DNA from: Lathyrus oleraceus
Taxonomy: Eukaryota > Streptophyta > Magnoliopsida > Fabales > Fabaceae
Assembly: GCF_024323335.1 (NCBI RefSeq)
Contig: NC_066584.1
Coordinates: 273,025,618 to 273,089,617, forward strand
Reading direction: 5' to 3'
DNA length: 64,000 nucleotides
The translations under genes and the position numbers were made by a program. The notes beneath the pieces were generated by a model, which ran no database searches, was not told the origin of the DNA, and saw only the letters and a program-made list of their open reading frames with translations. Each line of letters starts with the position of its first letter. The first letter of the stretch is position 1. Below, piece by piece: positions 10,213-21,200 of the stretch.

Positions 10213-12379
10213 ATGTCTCTACTCACTATGGGTGAATCGCATAGAGGCACAGTTGCAAACATAGCAACTTTTGTACTATTTTTCTAACACAATTTTTTAT
10301 AAAGTAACTTATTTTGTTGTTTATTTTTTAGGATGTTTCTAGGTTTCGAACTCGTGTCCACAAATTTATTCACATGGACGCGGTGATTCAACCTTATGTC
10401 GAACTCTCCGGTTTTGGACATGTAAGCAAAATAATGTCTTGGTTGGTTAATACTAAATTTATTCTTGAATTATGTGAAAGATGGCGTCCCGAGACACACA
10501 CATTCTGGTTTCCAACTGGTGAATGTACCGTGACGTTAAAAGATGTCTACATGTTATTGGGACTGCCTATCGAAGGTAAGGCAGTAAATGGTAAAACCAA
10601 CTATGTGAATTCAATTTGCATAGACCTCTTGGATGCTGACTTGTTAGATGATAACTCGAGAGGTCAAGGTATATTCCTTTCACGCCTTAAGGCATATTAC
10701 AACAACTTACAGTTAGATGAAAATTCTACCGAATACGCTCGAATAATAAAAACTAGGTGTTATATTATGCTTTTAATTGGTTTATTTTTATTTCTCGAAG
10801 GTTGTGGTTCTAGTATGCATGTTATGTATTTACCTTTACTAAGACATGTAGATAGAATAAGAAGTTACAGTTTGGGGGTCCGCTAGTTTGGCTTATCTTT
10901 ATAGCTCTTTGTGTAAAAATGCACACAAAGACACATCTACATTTTCTGGATGTGCTGTTTTGCTCCAAGCATGGGATTGGTCCAGACTACCGTCCCTAAC
11001 GCCCGTCAACAACAACCCGTTCACATTCCCATACGCACAAAAGTAAGTTCTTAAAAATGGACTATATTTACTTACTTTGTCGATTATTATCTCTAAATAA
11101 TATTTTTACTTTTATGGTGCAGATGGTCGACATGTGATATGAGTTATAACAAATGTTCTAGACAATGTATCACTTAGTATCACAATCTCTTGGATCACCT
11201 TCGACCGAAAGATGTATTGTCATTAACCTAATTAATTCGTAATAATTTGTTAATTTCTTCTAAAAAAAATTATAATCTAATATATGTTCACATTTTAGTT
11301 CATTTGGCGCACATATCTAAATTTGGATCATGATTATGAAATCAACGAACAAGACGCAGCCGTTTGGACTGCATGCACACCGATCATAAGATTCACCACT
11401 GTGGAGATGCACAATAGTGACCGTGTTAAATTGCAGTTCGGTATGCTTCAAGACATCCCAGATCTCCCGACACACCACGGAGAATGGCATCTACGAAAAG
11501 TTAACGATCAATGGAACTTTAACCCATGGCAAAGCTTCGATAGATCTGAGTGTCGAAAATGGAAGCACCGACAAGACCATGTCTTAACTGACGATGTGAT
11601 GTCAACCGAAGAAAAACCAACTTGTAATTATATGGCTTGGTACAGATCGGGTGGATTTGAGTTCATCGTCGAGGATATGTACCTATAGGATCCACGCCAA
11701 GCAACTTGCACACAAGAAGGTTCAGCATCTAACCCCGGACAACATTGTCAGACCGATTACTCACAACCCCCTATCCATCAAAATTTCCGATCCACAAACC
11801 TACAACCCTAACATGTCAAACACCCAATCATAATACCAAGAGCATACCTCGTACCACCACCAACAAGTAGATCATCATCAAGACACCCAACATCGCTATG
11901 CACCCAACACATCACCCTATCATAGTCGCCTTAGCCAAATCACTCAGCGATCATTTAACACCAACCGTCCCTCCTCCCACTATAGCCAAGAAGCTCATAC
12001 ATAACAAAACCAAAACATGCAACAACCATATGGCTACCAAACACCACAATAATCATTTCAACCTTTTCTCGATGCATCATCCACACCAATGTCTCCCTTC
12101 AATCGTCCTGGTCGCCCTCCAATAACTCAAACACAACCTAACTACTTTGACATGGGTTATGAACTCAGCTATGGCGGTAGTCCTTCAATGCATACACAAG
12201 ACTACGCAGATTTGTCTGAATATCTCAGACAACATCCTGCAATTGGTGGTGATATTCCTGGGTCCTCAGATACTAAAACACCTGGGATGAATCATCAATG
12301 TGGGTTAGGGCCACGAGTTCGGGTAGCTAGGGGATGTGGGACTGGAGATCGATTAGGTCATCCCGGTCAACGACATTAA
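10213..12379 (+). pseudogene. Plant mobile domain (PMD/MAIN-like) gene, four exons, broken
   Basis: Exons inferred from GT...AG borders and frame: 10213-10272, 10332-11042, 11123-11213 and 11299-12379. Characteristic PMD sequence includes FIHMDAVIQPYVELSGFGHV, WRPETHTFWFPTGECTVTLK (exon 2) and GEWHLRKVNDQWNF (exon 4). A Gln/His/Pro-rich tail follows. Lesions are a one-base frameshift near 10873 in the run before GGGGGTCCGC, TAG in exon 3 (near 11175), TAG at 11686-11688, and several TAA codons in the Gln-rich tail. Nearly all stops fit CAA or CAG changed to TAA or TAG. Cellular PMD proteins (MAIN, MAIL1) act in silencing and gene expression with a PP7-like phosphatase. Here the gene is element cargo, divergent from MURA. 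Confidence 0.85.
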
Positions 12380-12486
12380 TCTTTTTGTGTAAACACGTAT
12401 TAATATTAATATGAATTTGTCCGATTTCAAATTTTATCTAAAATGTACAATGTTTTTAAAAAAAATTATGAAACACACACAAAGTG

Positions 12487-12622
12487 TCAGACCAATTGGC
12501 GCCTCCTTTATAAATTAACACGCATGCGCCAATTGGATTCGCAGCACTAGATGCACTAGCCAATCCAATTGACGTCACCTCACTAAATTTAAGAGCAGGC
12601 GCCAATTTATCTGACGCCATCT
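12487..12622. repeat. Right subterminal GGCGCCAATTGG motif cluster
   Basis: Four related motifs occur in about 135 bp: CCAATTGGCGCC, GCGCCAATTGGATTCGC, GCCAATCCAATTGACGTC and GGCGCCAATTTATCTGACGCC. They mirror the left cluster at 7440-7545 and lie just inside the right terminal repeat. Confidence 0.8.
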
Positions 12623-12712
12623 CTTCAAAGTGTGATGTTTTGGAAAATAATCTGAAAAATGAATTATTTTGGATTTTTTATTTAAAATATAATTATTTGG
12701 ATAAAAAATTTA

Positions 12713-12720
12713 ACTATCAA
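12713..12720. repeat. Right target site duplication of the MULE (ACTATCAA)
   Basis: Exact match to 7288-7295. Confidence 0.85.
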
Positions 12721-13421
12721 TATAAACTTTTTATATTACGAATGCATCAGAACTAATTATATAATCATGATTTTAAAAATACTATAATAAAAGTAAAGAA
12801 TATAGAGTAATTAAATTTTTACAAATATTATATATGACAAGTCAAAACAGTATATAACAATTAACTGTTGTAATTGATCAACGATGTACAAATATTTTAC
12901 ATAAATAGGTTAAAGTTTTAATTAGTTGAATATTTCAGCACTTAACTTTGATAAGATGCTAGTTATGTCGGTTTTTCTTCCTAGTGTGACTATTGGAAAT
13001 TTACCTTTAAGACTGTTTTGATTTGCAAGCTCTAGAACTTTTGTCTCTATTTTTTTTTTTCCTTTTTTTTTAAACGGACTCTTAAATTTGCAAGTCGGTT
13101 GAGTATAACGTGTGGAGAAAATTACAAAATGAGTCGCATCGTAGTACCACTGATGTAAAATTCATTGATAATAACAAAACAACATACTTGTCTCCTTGGT
13201 AGTACTTGCCTGCCTGCCTGCCACCATAGCTAGCGATTACACGATGACAAGATTCCACTTAATTTTTCATATTTCACTTTTTTATTGCCCTGTGACGTGA
13301 ACCCGCAACTCGCTTGGGCTATTGGAGTTTGTCCTTTGTCCAGACCTGTTTATGTTAGGCCACTTCAAAATATGTTATCAAGGCATTAGTACACTTAGAA
13401 ATGGAGTCACCCATTTTATAC
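12721..13421. other. AT-rich intergenic DNA, no gene seen
   Basis: This stretch is low-complexity A/T-rich sequence with homopolymer runs near 13050-13075. No recognised domain, RNA gene or element end was found. Confidence 0.6.
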
Positions 13422-13429
13422 TGGACACC

Positions 13430-14260
13430 TAGGTCGAAAATGAGTCGAGTCGAGTCGAGTCGAGTTATCTCAATTCGATACGATTAATTAAGAATTGATT
13501 TAGTTCTAATTTTGTATTAAATTTGACACAATTTTTTTTAAACTCAAACTCGATCCGTTATAATTTCACAAACAATTTGATTCAATTCTTTAAGTTAACT
13601 CACTTACGTCAGACACTTAAAAATCATACTTTTAATTTTTTTTATATATTTAAAATTTTAATTTTTTTTTTTAAAATAAAAGTTATTTGCAATTTAAATT
13701 TATCTCAAAAATCTACTAATTCAAAAACTACACAAGATATACATTTGAAAGTCTAATTCAAAAACTATTCAATTGGAGTTTAAATTTATCTCAAAAATCC
13801 ATAATTCATCTAAATATTTAGAAATCTTACAAATTTAATGAAATAGTACACCAAAAATTACTAGAGATTGATACATTTTCATCACAGATTGATTATACCA
13901 CTTGCAACCTTCATTACACATGTTATTTTAGCAAATGTCGTAATGTCTCCAACAAGGACGACTCTAAATGCAATTGTCAGTTTACCTCCATAATTAGTAC
14001 GAAATGGATAATATAAGGTTAAAATTTGAAGTAAATCTTTAAACTTACTCTTGACAATATATTCCTTCTCATATATAATCGAGTTAACTCACGAATCTAA
14101 CGAGTCGAACTATGTATAGTTCAAGTTCAACTCATTTAGTTAACGAACTTAGTTTTTCGCTCAAATTAGGCTCATTTGGTTCATGAACCTAGTTCAATGA
14201 TTTATTGTCGATACCAGTTCCGAACTATTTTCGAGTTGGTTCGATTCATTTCCAGCCCTG
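13430..14260. mobile_element. hAT-like non-autonomous DNA transposon, 831 bp
   Basis: The left end TAGGTCGAAAATGAGTCGAG and the reverse complement of the right end CAGGGCTGGAAATGAATCGA form imperfect inverted repeats of the TAGGG/CAGGG hAT type. The flanks TGGACACC (13422-13429) and TGGGCACC (14261-14268) are an 8-bp duplication with one mismatch. The left end contains four tandem GAGTC units. The interior is AT-rich with many GTTAAC- and CTCGA-type words and no transposase. The 77-codon open frame inside has no support. Confidence 0.7.
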
Positions 14261-14589
14261 TGGGCACCCCATATTTCAATAATACTAAGTTGCCTTTGTA
14301 AAAAGTCAAAATAAAAAATCCAAATAAAATATTCAATAGCTGAAATAAAAAATCTTGTCCTGACTGAAATATTAGGTAGTGTATGCGAAATATTCGGCTC
14401 ACCATAATATTTGCATAGTAGTGGTTATTTGTAAAACAAAATAGGGAAATTACCAGATATTTAGTCCTTTATCGAAAAATTTGGTAGTTATAAAAGAGTG
14501 TGCAATTGAACGGGTACGATTTTACCGACACTTTTAGACGGCTGTTATTGCATCGACTGTATTGTATGGTCCAGAATGACTTCAAAGTT

Positions 14590-14934
14590 GTATAAATATG
14601 GGTCATGTGTACTTTAAAGGGATGAAAACTCTCAGAGTTTTGACTTTTGGAGTGTGCCACATGTCTCGTCTCCTTCACATTCAAGCTGAATGAATTGTTG
14701 TCGGACACTGATAACAGAAAGGTGAGAAAGATCGAGTTTCGTGAAGATTGGATTGATATTGATGACAGGATGAAATACAACCTTATTGAGTTGAAGATCG
14801 ATGAAGATATGAAAGGAAAGCATATCACACGTAGCCTAACTAAGGAATCGATTGAGTTTGATGCGAAAATCTCTAGATCTATGGACGACATAACCAAGAT
14901 GTTGAAACATCCAGAATTATCTGGTAGTGCCTAG
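14590..14934 (+). pseudogene. Fragment of a MULE transposase N-terminal domain
   Basis: A 95-codon plus-strand frame ends at TAG 14932-14934 and contains ECATCLVSFTFKLNELL, a middle segment with KIEFREDW, and MDDITKMLKHPELSGSA. The pattern resembles the N-terminal ubiquitin-like region of plant MURA proteins. A one-base shift at about 14649 joins it to an upstream stretch. The acidic linker, catalytic part and zinc fingers are absent. It converges on the PMD remnant at 15130-16345, so both may come from one decayed MULE. The family call is from pattern recall. Confidence 0.45.
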
Positions 14935-15129
14935 GTTTTCATGTTCCTTATTGTTATTTTATGTTTATTGTAATACGTTAAGTTGTGTTCATCTTCCAAA
15001 CATGTAATTGACAAAATATTATGTAATAAAAAGTACAATGCTAAATAGTCTAAACTCATAAAAATATACAAATAATACAAATTTAAAATCAAATATCTAA
15101 ATAGGCCCACACAAGTTATGTGTGTTGTC

Positions 15130-16345
15130 TGCGCTGCCAAACTATAAACCTCGACATCTGGGTTCGCCATCTGAGCGTCATCTGCACCATGTGGGGACGG
15201 TGGAGGCCAGTGCCATGTCATCAAAAGGTACCTCAGCATCACTATAAGAAGAACCATCATGTGAAGGTCTAACATGAGAAGGTCCAACATCATCTTCATG
15301 TTGCCTAGGTGGCACAATGTGAGCGTGTGATACAGTTATGTACCAATCCAAATATCCATCCACACACTCTGCATGGGAACTGCATCTTCATTGCACGGTC
15401 TCTAATGGCACATGCATAACTCATAATGTTACCACGAAACCACCTATCAAATCCCTCGGATGGAATAGTAGCGATTGATCGTGAGATGTTCTATACATAT
15501 CCATATTGGCGTAGGCACCTCTCAAGTAAGTGTCTAGCCACTAACCCCTCCCATTATAGGTAACCATAGAAAGTGTAGTGTCATCAACCTCCTCATCCAC
15601 TCTATGGCATGTGTAGGTGTCCATATGACATCATCTACAGTCAGCGCGTCAATCCTCATGTTGTACTCCATACCACCTCCTGAATGTGCATGTATGCTCC
15701 TCAATCTCTTGGCCCATAGGGACCCAACAATGGTAGAAGTAACCTGCATGTCACAAATGAACGAAAATGCTCGTATATCCAGCACTGCACACAATAACAA
15801 AGACTCATATAACCATAAATAATATCATAAATATAACGAACATAATAAGAAAGATTCATACCTAAAACAGACTCATATAACCGGTAAGTTGTCAGATCTA
15901 AAACGCAATCATCTCTCTAAGGGCTGAGTATAGAACCGTCAATGCATCACACCCCCATGCCCAGTTGCAATGCTCAAGGATGTTAAACAGCCACATAGAT
16001 TTTCCATCGATGTATACATGAGAGTTATCATCTAAGATAGTACATCCTACAAGATGTAGCATGTATACCTTAGCGTTTACCTCATACACACCTCGATACA
16101 CTGGCTTGCCATACCTATCCTGCAACCAAGATAGGCGAAAGTGAGCACCCCTCATAAAATTAAACGCATCTATCACCTGCAGCTCAGTAACCCTTAAGTA
16201 CTATACAACTGTCATACATGCGGTCTCCTGACTAATGATATGAGCAATGAAGAAACTACCTGCCAGCGGAATATGGAAAAGATATGAGACATCATCCAAT
16301 GTAATCATCATCTCACCAAATGGAAGATGATGTCAATAGCTGATT
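15130..16345 (-). pseudogene. Second plant mobile domain (PP7 long-form-like) gene, decayed
   Basis: From right to left on the minus strand, HLPFGEMMITLDDVS is typical of a PMD core start. It is followed by RGAHFRLSWLQDRYGKPVYR and the segment HCNWAWGCDALTVLYSALRE (15898-16176). A further exon-like block at 15534-15800 contains MRIDALTVDDVIWTP. Several frames and stops interrupt the rest. The 5' end is cut at about 16346, where an LTR-like sequence begins. It is diverged from the PMD gene at 10213, closer to the PP7 long-form group, so it is not a simple duplicate of it. Confidence 0.65.
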
Positions 16346-16348
16346 GTC

Positions 16349-18130
16349 TATCACACCCCAATTTTGACCATGAATCGCTGAATCAATACATACATCATAG
16401 CTTTTGCATCTTTGCATATCATAGCATGTATTTCATCTCGCATAGTGCCTAAAATGTTGGTAGGAATGAATTTTCAAATCTACAGGAAAACTGGTTGAAT
16501 CAATTTTCAAATGTGTGTCAAATCAGCGGGCAAAAAATTTCCAAATCAAGCTTGCAGACATCAGTTTTATTAATATATATTTCGCGTAGTTTAACTTGGT
16601 GTGCTCGATTTAGTTTTTCGACTACTTTTTCGGTCACATTTTGATCCGCCTAAGCAATTTAATCAAACATTTTTTATTTCAAAATTTTACAAAAACATGT
16701 ATGTTTCCAATAAGTTTATTTTGTGATGATCATTATGGTGCATTCATTTTAATTTTCTGGACATTTGTACACCCGATTTTTATTCATTTTTTATCCGTTT
16801 AATTTAATTTTCTAGTCAAAATAATCAGGACATTTATTTAGAATTAATCATGTTTTTAGTTTGACTTTTGGTTTTGTGGTTTATTTTTTATTTATTTTTA
16901 AAATCTTACTTAATAATTTAAGTTTGTAAAGAAAATCAAGAAAAATAACAAAAATATCTTTTTTCCTCCACTAAGAGGGCAACACGTGGCTCTCCTTGGA
17001 ATCCATCCCAACGTCTCTTATCCATTTCCATTTTGCTCAGAGGACTCATATGAGAGATTTCAAATTCAGCCAGTTGGCCAATAAGGATAAAATGCGTGAA
17101 AAATAAAATCTCACTCCTGAGAAGAATTGGTTTCGGTGCATAATATGCTTTTTAAAGGGGGGCCATGATGTTCATTTTGGAGAGAGAATGAACTCAATAA
17201 AATAGAAAGCGGGATAACTTGTAAGTGTTTCAGAAAAAGGAACTTTTCTCCTGCAAATGAAAAAACCGTTTTACTTCCTTCCTCACCGCAGTGCTCTTGC
17301 TCTGCTACCTCTTCCATCTTCCCTTTCATACACCCTCGAACCTCATGCTACCACCACCATCACAAGCAAAACATCTCCATCTTCACTCTTCCATCTTCTT
17401 CACCCTTCTACTTAAACCACCATTAACATAGAAACATCACCACCGCAACTGGACTTTTCAAACCTTTCCTTCAAACTCTGCAAAACGGGGAAGAAGAGAT
17501 TGAACTGCTAGTTGGTACTAAAAATTATGAAGTTAATGGTTTGGTTTCTACTTGGTTCAATAAGCTACGAGTTTGATTCTTCAATGCTGCGAGTTTGGAA
17601 CTTTGTGAATGCTCCAGTATGATAGTTGTTGAAGCGGTGCATTATTGTCGTTTTTAATTTGTGTAAACGATTTCTCACGACGGTAATATTTTGATTGAGT
17701 TTTCGGTTATGCCTCAATTTGTTTTTTTCGTTAAGGATTTGTCCTTCAGTCATGTTTTGTGTGTTGTTGTTTTGTTTGTCATTGTTAAGTATGTTTTGCT
17801 TTCATTCATGTCGATTCCAAGCGTTTGAGTTTTCTTTGTTGTTGTTATTTGTAAGGTGATGAACAATGTTCTCAATAAGAACACGTTATGCATGAAATTA
17901 GAAATAAGTCTAATTTTGGTTGCATTGCTTTTAGTTGTTTTGGATGCTGTTGGTTTTAATTTAATTTCATGATTTTGTTTATTCTACCTTATTCATGGCA
18001 GTAAAAAAAGAGTTTGGGCTGATGATGTTTGGAAAGTTTCTTGTTGTTGATGCATTTTGGGTTATACTAAGTTTACTGTCATTTTGTTTTTTTCCATTCA
18101 TTTTTGTTTTTTCCCTTATGTATTAGTTCC
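16349..18130 (+). repeat. LTR-like sequence of Tat type, plus orientation
   Basis: TATCACACCCCAATTTTGACC at 16349 resembles the starts of the LTRs at 37383 and 40044, with TA in place of TG. It interrupts the PMD remnant. Around 17330-17460 there is a CCACCACCATCACAAG-type stretch like the transcribed leaders of such LTRs. The end is not defined, and no primer site or interior gene follows. Minus-strand open frames at 17111-17329 and 17565-17753 have no features of real genes. Confidence 0.4.
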
Positions 18131-18134
18131 AACC

Positions 18135-19450
18135 ATTGTTTGTCACGATGAGGTCAATGGTTGAGTTGGTTGAGGCTTTTTCTCCCAATCCCCATTGTCC
18201 CGATTGAAAAAATGATAGAGTCGCCACCATACTTTATTCATTCATAAGGAACAGAGAAATAATGAGAAAACCTATAGAATAAGGGTGAGATTCTAGGTTT
18301 GGGAGTCGGTTAAGTAAAGGAAAAGTAATAGGCACCCCTTACCTCCATTGTACTAAATGAGATCCTCCTTCAATTCTAGGGTTAGGCCGGGCTTATAGAT
18401 ATTTGGTTGATTACCACTTAATTGTTAATTATTTATCTTATTTACAGAGAAAATATTTTAATTAAAACAGACGGGAGACCAAATTTTTTTTTATTGTTGC
18501 ACTCGCTAGAGTTTACAACTATATGCCTACGTACCTTCGCATTAGGCGAGGGATCAGAGTACCGTAGTTCTTGTATAAAAAGTTGTTTTTGATTGTTTTT
18601 ATCCCTTGAAAATTCTCACACATCAGGGGCGGTGAAGTGATTGATTTAAAGAAAATGTCTCAATACACTAGGGTAGAGGACGTATACTTTAAAGTGTGTT
18701 GAATTGATTTTTATCCCTTGATTGTTTGTGAAAATAATATTTAATTTATTTTAAGAAAATAATTAGTGATTGCATTAGACTATTAGATATAACTCTTATC
18801 CCAATTTTATCCTTGATTTTATTCCTTGAAAACCCTAGATTTTATCCCTTAAATTGCCCCTAATTTTTATCCCATTTGATTGCAAAAATAACTTTTAATT
18901 TGATTAAGATAATAAATTAAATGACGCAACATGATATACCCATTATCCCGATTTTACCCCTAATTTTTATCCCTTAAAATCTTAGAAATCATTCCAAAAT
19001 TTATCACATGTTTCTTGGTTTAATTAATCCTAATTTTATCCCTAATTAATTAAACATGACTGTTATAAATAATTAATCGTAACAATCCTAATTTAAATAA
19101 CCAAACCACAAATAAATAAATTGAATTATGACATAAATTAAATAATAAATAATCAAAATTTAGAAAACCATAATTATTAATTTAATTGAATTAATCATAA
19201 ACTTTTAAACAAATAAACCCTAATTAATTAATTAAAAAAACCAAGGGGTGTATTTTAAGTTGGATTAGTAATGGGCTTAGAAAATGGGGGATGTGATTAG
19301 TAAGAGATGGAAAGCCCATTATCACTGAAGCCCGTGTTGGCCCTAGGGTTCATGGAGAGAGCCAAATTGTTGACTCTCTCTGGGAGCGTTGGATTTGGTT
19401 GATTGAGATCAAGGTGGATCTCAAGACAAGCGTTGGATCTGCATACTAGC
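18135..19450 (-). repeat. Diverged Tat-type LTR fragment, minus orientation
   Basis: The segment with AGAGTCGCCACCATACTTTA, then GGGAGTCGGTTAAGTAAAGG and AATAGGCACCCCTTACC parallels the order of AGAGTCGCCATCGTGCGTTA, GGGAGTCGATTATGCGAAGG and TATTAGCACCCCTACGC in element A's LTRs at 24760-24930. The rest is AT-rich with repeated TTTATCCC(T) words. No gene is seen. It ends at the copia LTR at 19451. Confidence 0.45.
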
Positions 19451-21200
19451 TGTGTTAGACGATAGACATAGATCTAGAGGGGGGTGAATAGATCCCAAAT
19501 TAAAAATTTATTCAAAACTTTGACTTAGAAAATTTTATGGCACGAAAGCAAGTTTAAAATATTTCTCATATCCAAAATCGTCTAACCGAACCTTCTATTG
19601 AAAATCCCGAATAAGCGTATGAGTACCAATGGTATGATAATAATTCACAAGTTGATTTATCAATACTTTAAGCACTGAATTAAATACTCTGCTATAGTAA
19701 AGATTTATTTCCAATGACAACAACACACTAAAGATTAATTGCCACAATTCGTCAAACACTTTGCGTGCAATCAACAAAGTTTGGATATTAGTATAGTGTT
19801 TGTAGTTCTGAAAAAAAATCACTACCAAATGGTAAGTGATTACTACAACAACATAATTTAACAAAGAATTCAAAAGTTCTTATCCAAATAATGTTGATCA
19901 AGAGATCAAAGTAGTTAATAATTTGTGAACTAAAAAATAAACGAGATAGAGAGATGGAGAGAGAGAGAGTACGTAAGGGTTTGTTTAGGAAGTTCCCTAA
20001 TCGACCTCGATATGGGTATGTTTCCCTCAATTCGAATTCGAATTGAGATATCAATATAATAAATCTTACTTTGTAAAAGTATCAATACGAGAGATGAGAA
20101 ATCAAATCCCATAAACCCTAGGTTTGTTCTTGACTCTAACACCTCTAAAATCCTTGATCAAAGCTTGATCAAGTCACCAACAATGCCGTTTCAATTCACC
20201 TGTTGTTGCTACTTCCTTGCATGACCTTCTTATCTCAAGGATTTCAATACGATCCAAGGTACACTTGTTAAACCAAGGTTTGTCAATACGATCCACCGTT
20301 TCATGTTACTCCCTTGCTGACACACCTAGTCTCCAGGCTTTCACTCGATCGGATTTGAATTGCATAATCTTGACAAAAACCTTCAAACCCTAAAGATCCT
20401 GAAGGAAACCCAAACTGGTTTTCTTATTTGAATCCGTCAAAGATCACAACCCAATATTCTCGATACGACAAACCTAATTGGATGTTATCAATCCTAATCT
20501 AGATGACACCCAATCAAAAAATGATTATGTGTATGCATAGATTGAATTGAAGATGATGAGATGCTTTGAAATCCTGGATTCATGTAGGTTTTACTAACTC
20601 TATAAACCTTACTATGGAGTATTTATATGCACGGGTGATTTAAGGAAAAAGGAAATGCAAAGGAGGATAGAAAAATGTGAATTTTTGAAGAAAAAAATCG
20701 TATAGGTCAACTTATACAAGTTATGTGTCGACCCGTTCGATGCATAAGTCGACCAGTCCAAGGTCATGTATCGACCTATGACAGTTATATGCTCCCTATG
20801 CGTCGACCTGAAGACTCAGCACATGAAACATAGGTCATATGCTTTAATGCAGCAGCATATGTGTCGACCTATAGACTTTATGTGTCGACCTATAGCCAAG
20901 AAAAAATTTCCATAGGTCGGCCTGTAGTTCTATGTGTCGAACTATAGCTAGAAATATTTTTCATAGGTCGACCTATAGTTCTATGTGTCGACCTGTACTG
21001 TTATTTTTCATAAATATTAATTTTTCATGCATGTTTGATGCATGAGACCTTTCCCACATTGTTTCCAAATGCTTTTATGCTTCCTAATGCTAATATGCAT
21101 ATAGAGATTCAGAGGATACCATCCAACATACATTTACGCTAAAGTATCCTAGTTTTGACATCATACGAAACACATATAAGGGAAGTTGCACTCATATACT
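19451..21200 (-). repeat. 3' LTR of the copia element
   Basis: The left end reads TGTGTTAGACGATAG, giving ...CTAACACA on the element strand. A purine tract AAAAAAGGGGGAG (complement of 21201-21213) lies just outside the right limit and is the likely polypurine site. A TG start could be placed anywhere from 21128 (TGTTGGATGG) to about 21195. Ten copies of a TCGACC(TATAG)-type word occur at 20720-20998. Open frames inside (19595-20142) are unsupported. Confidence 0.55.

Larger units (their letters stand above)
7296..12712. mobile_element. MULE (Mutator-like) element carrying MURA and a plant mobile domain gene
   Basis: The ends are imperfect inverted repeats: left AATTTTTTACTCAAATATCT, and right in reverse complement AAATTTTTTATCCAAATAAT. 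Both continue into a further AAAAATCC(C)AAAATAA block. ACTATCAA occurs directly outside both ends (7288-7295 and 12713-12720), an exact 8-bp duplication suiting a MULE. Inside are a small plus-strand gene, a minus-strand MURA-type transposase and a divergent plus-strand PMD gene. GGCGCCAATTGG-like motifs recur near both ends and between the divergent genes. All three genes carry lesions, so this copy is not autonomous now. MULEs with captured or co-resident PMD genes are known in plants. Confidence 0.85.

Noticed and set aside
10374..11688. PMD gene as a host PP7-like or MAIN gene
   Set aside because: It lies inside a bounded MULE next to MURA and has several stops, so it is element cargo and not a host gene.
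17111..17753. Minus-strand open frames in the LTR-like region
   Set aside because: No domain, AT-rich codon use, and they lie in an LTR leader-like stretch.
19595..20142. Three overlapping minus-strand frames of 70-92 codons
   Set aside because: They lie inside the copia LTR and show no family features.
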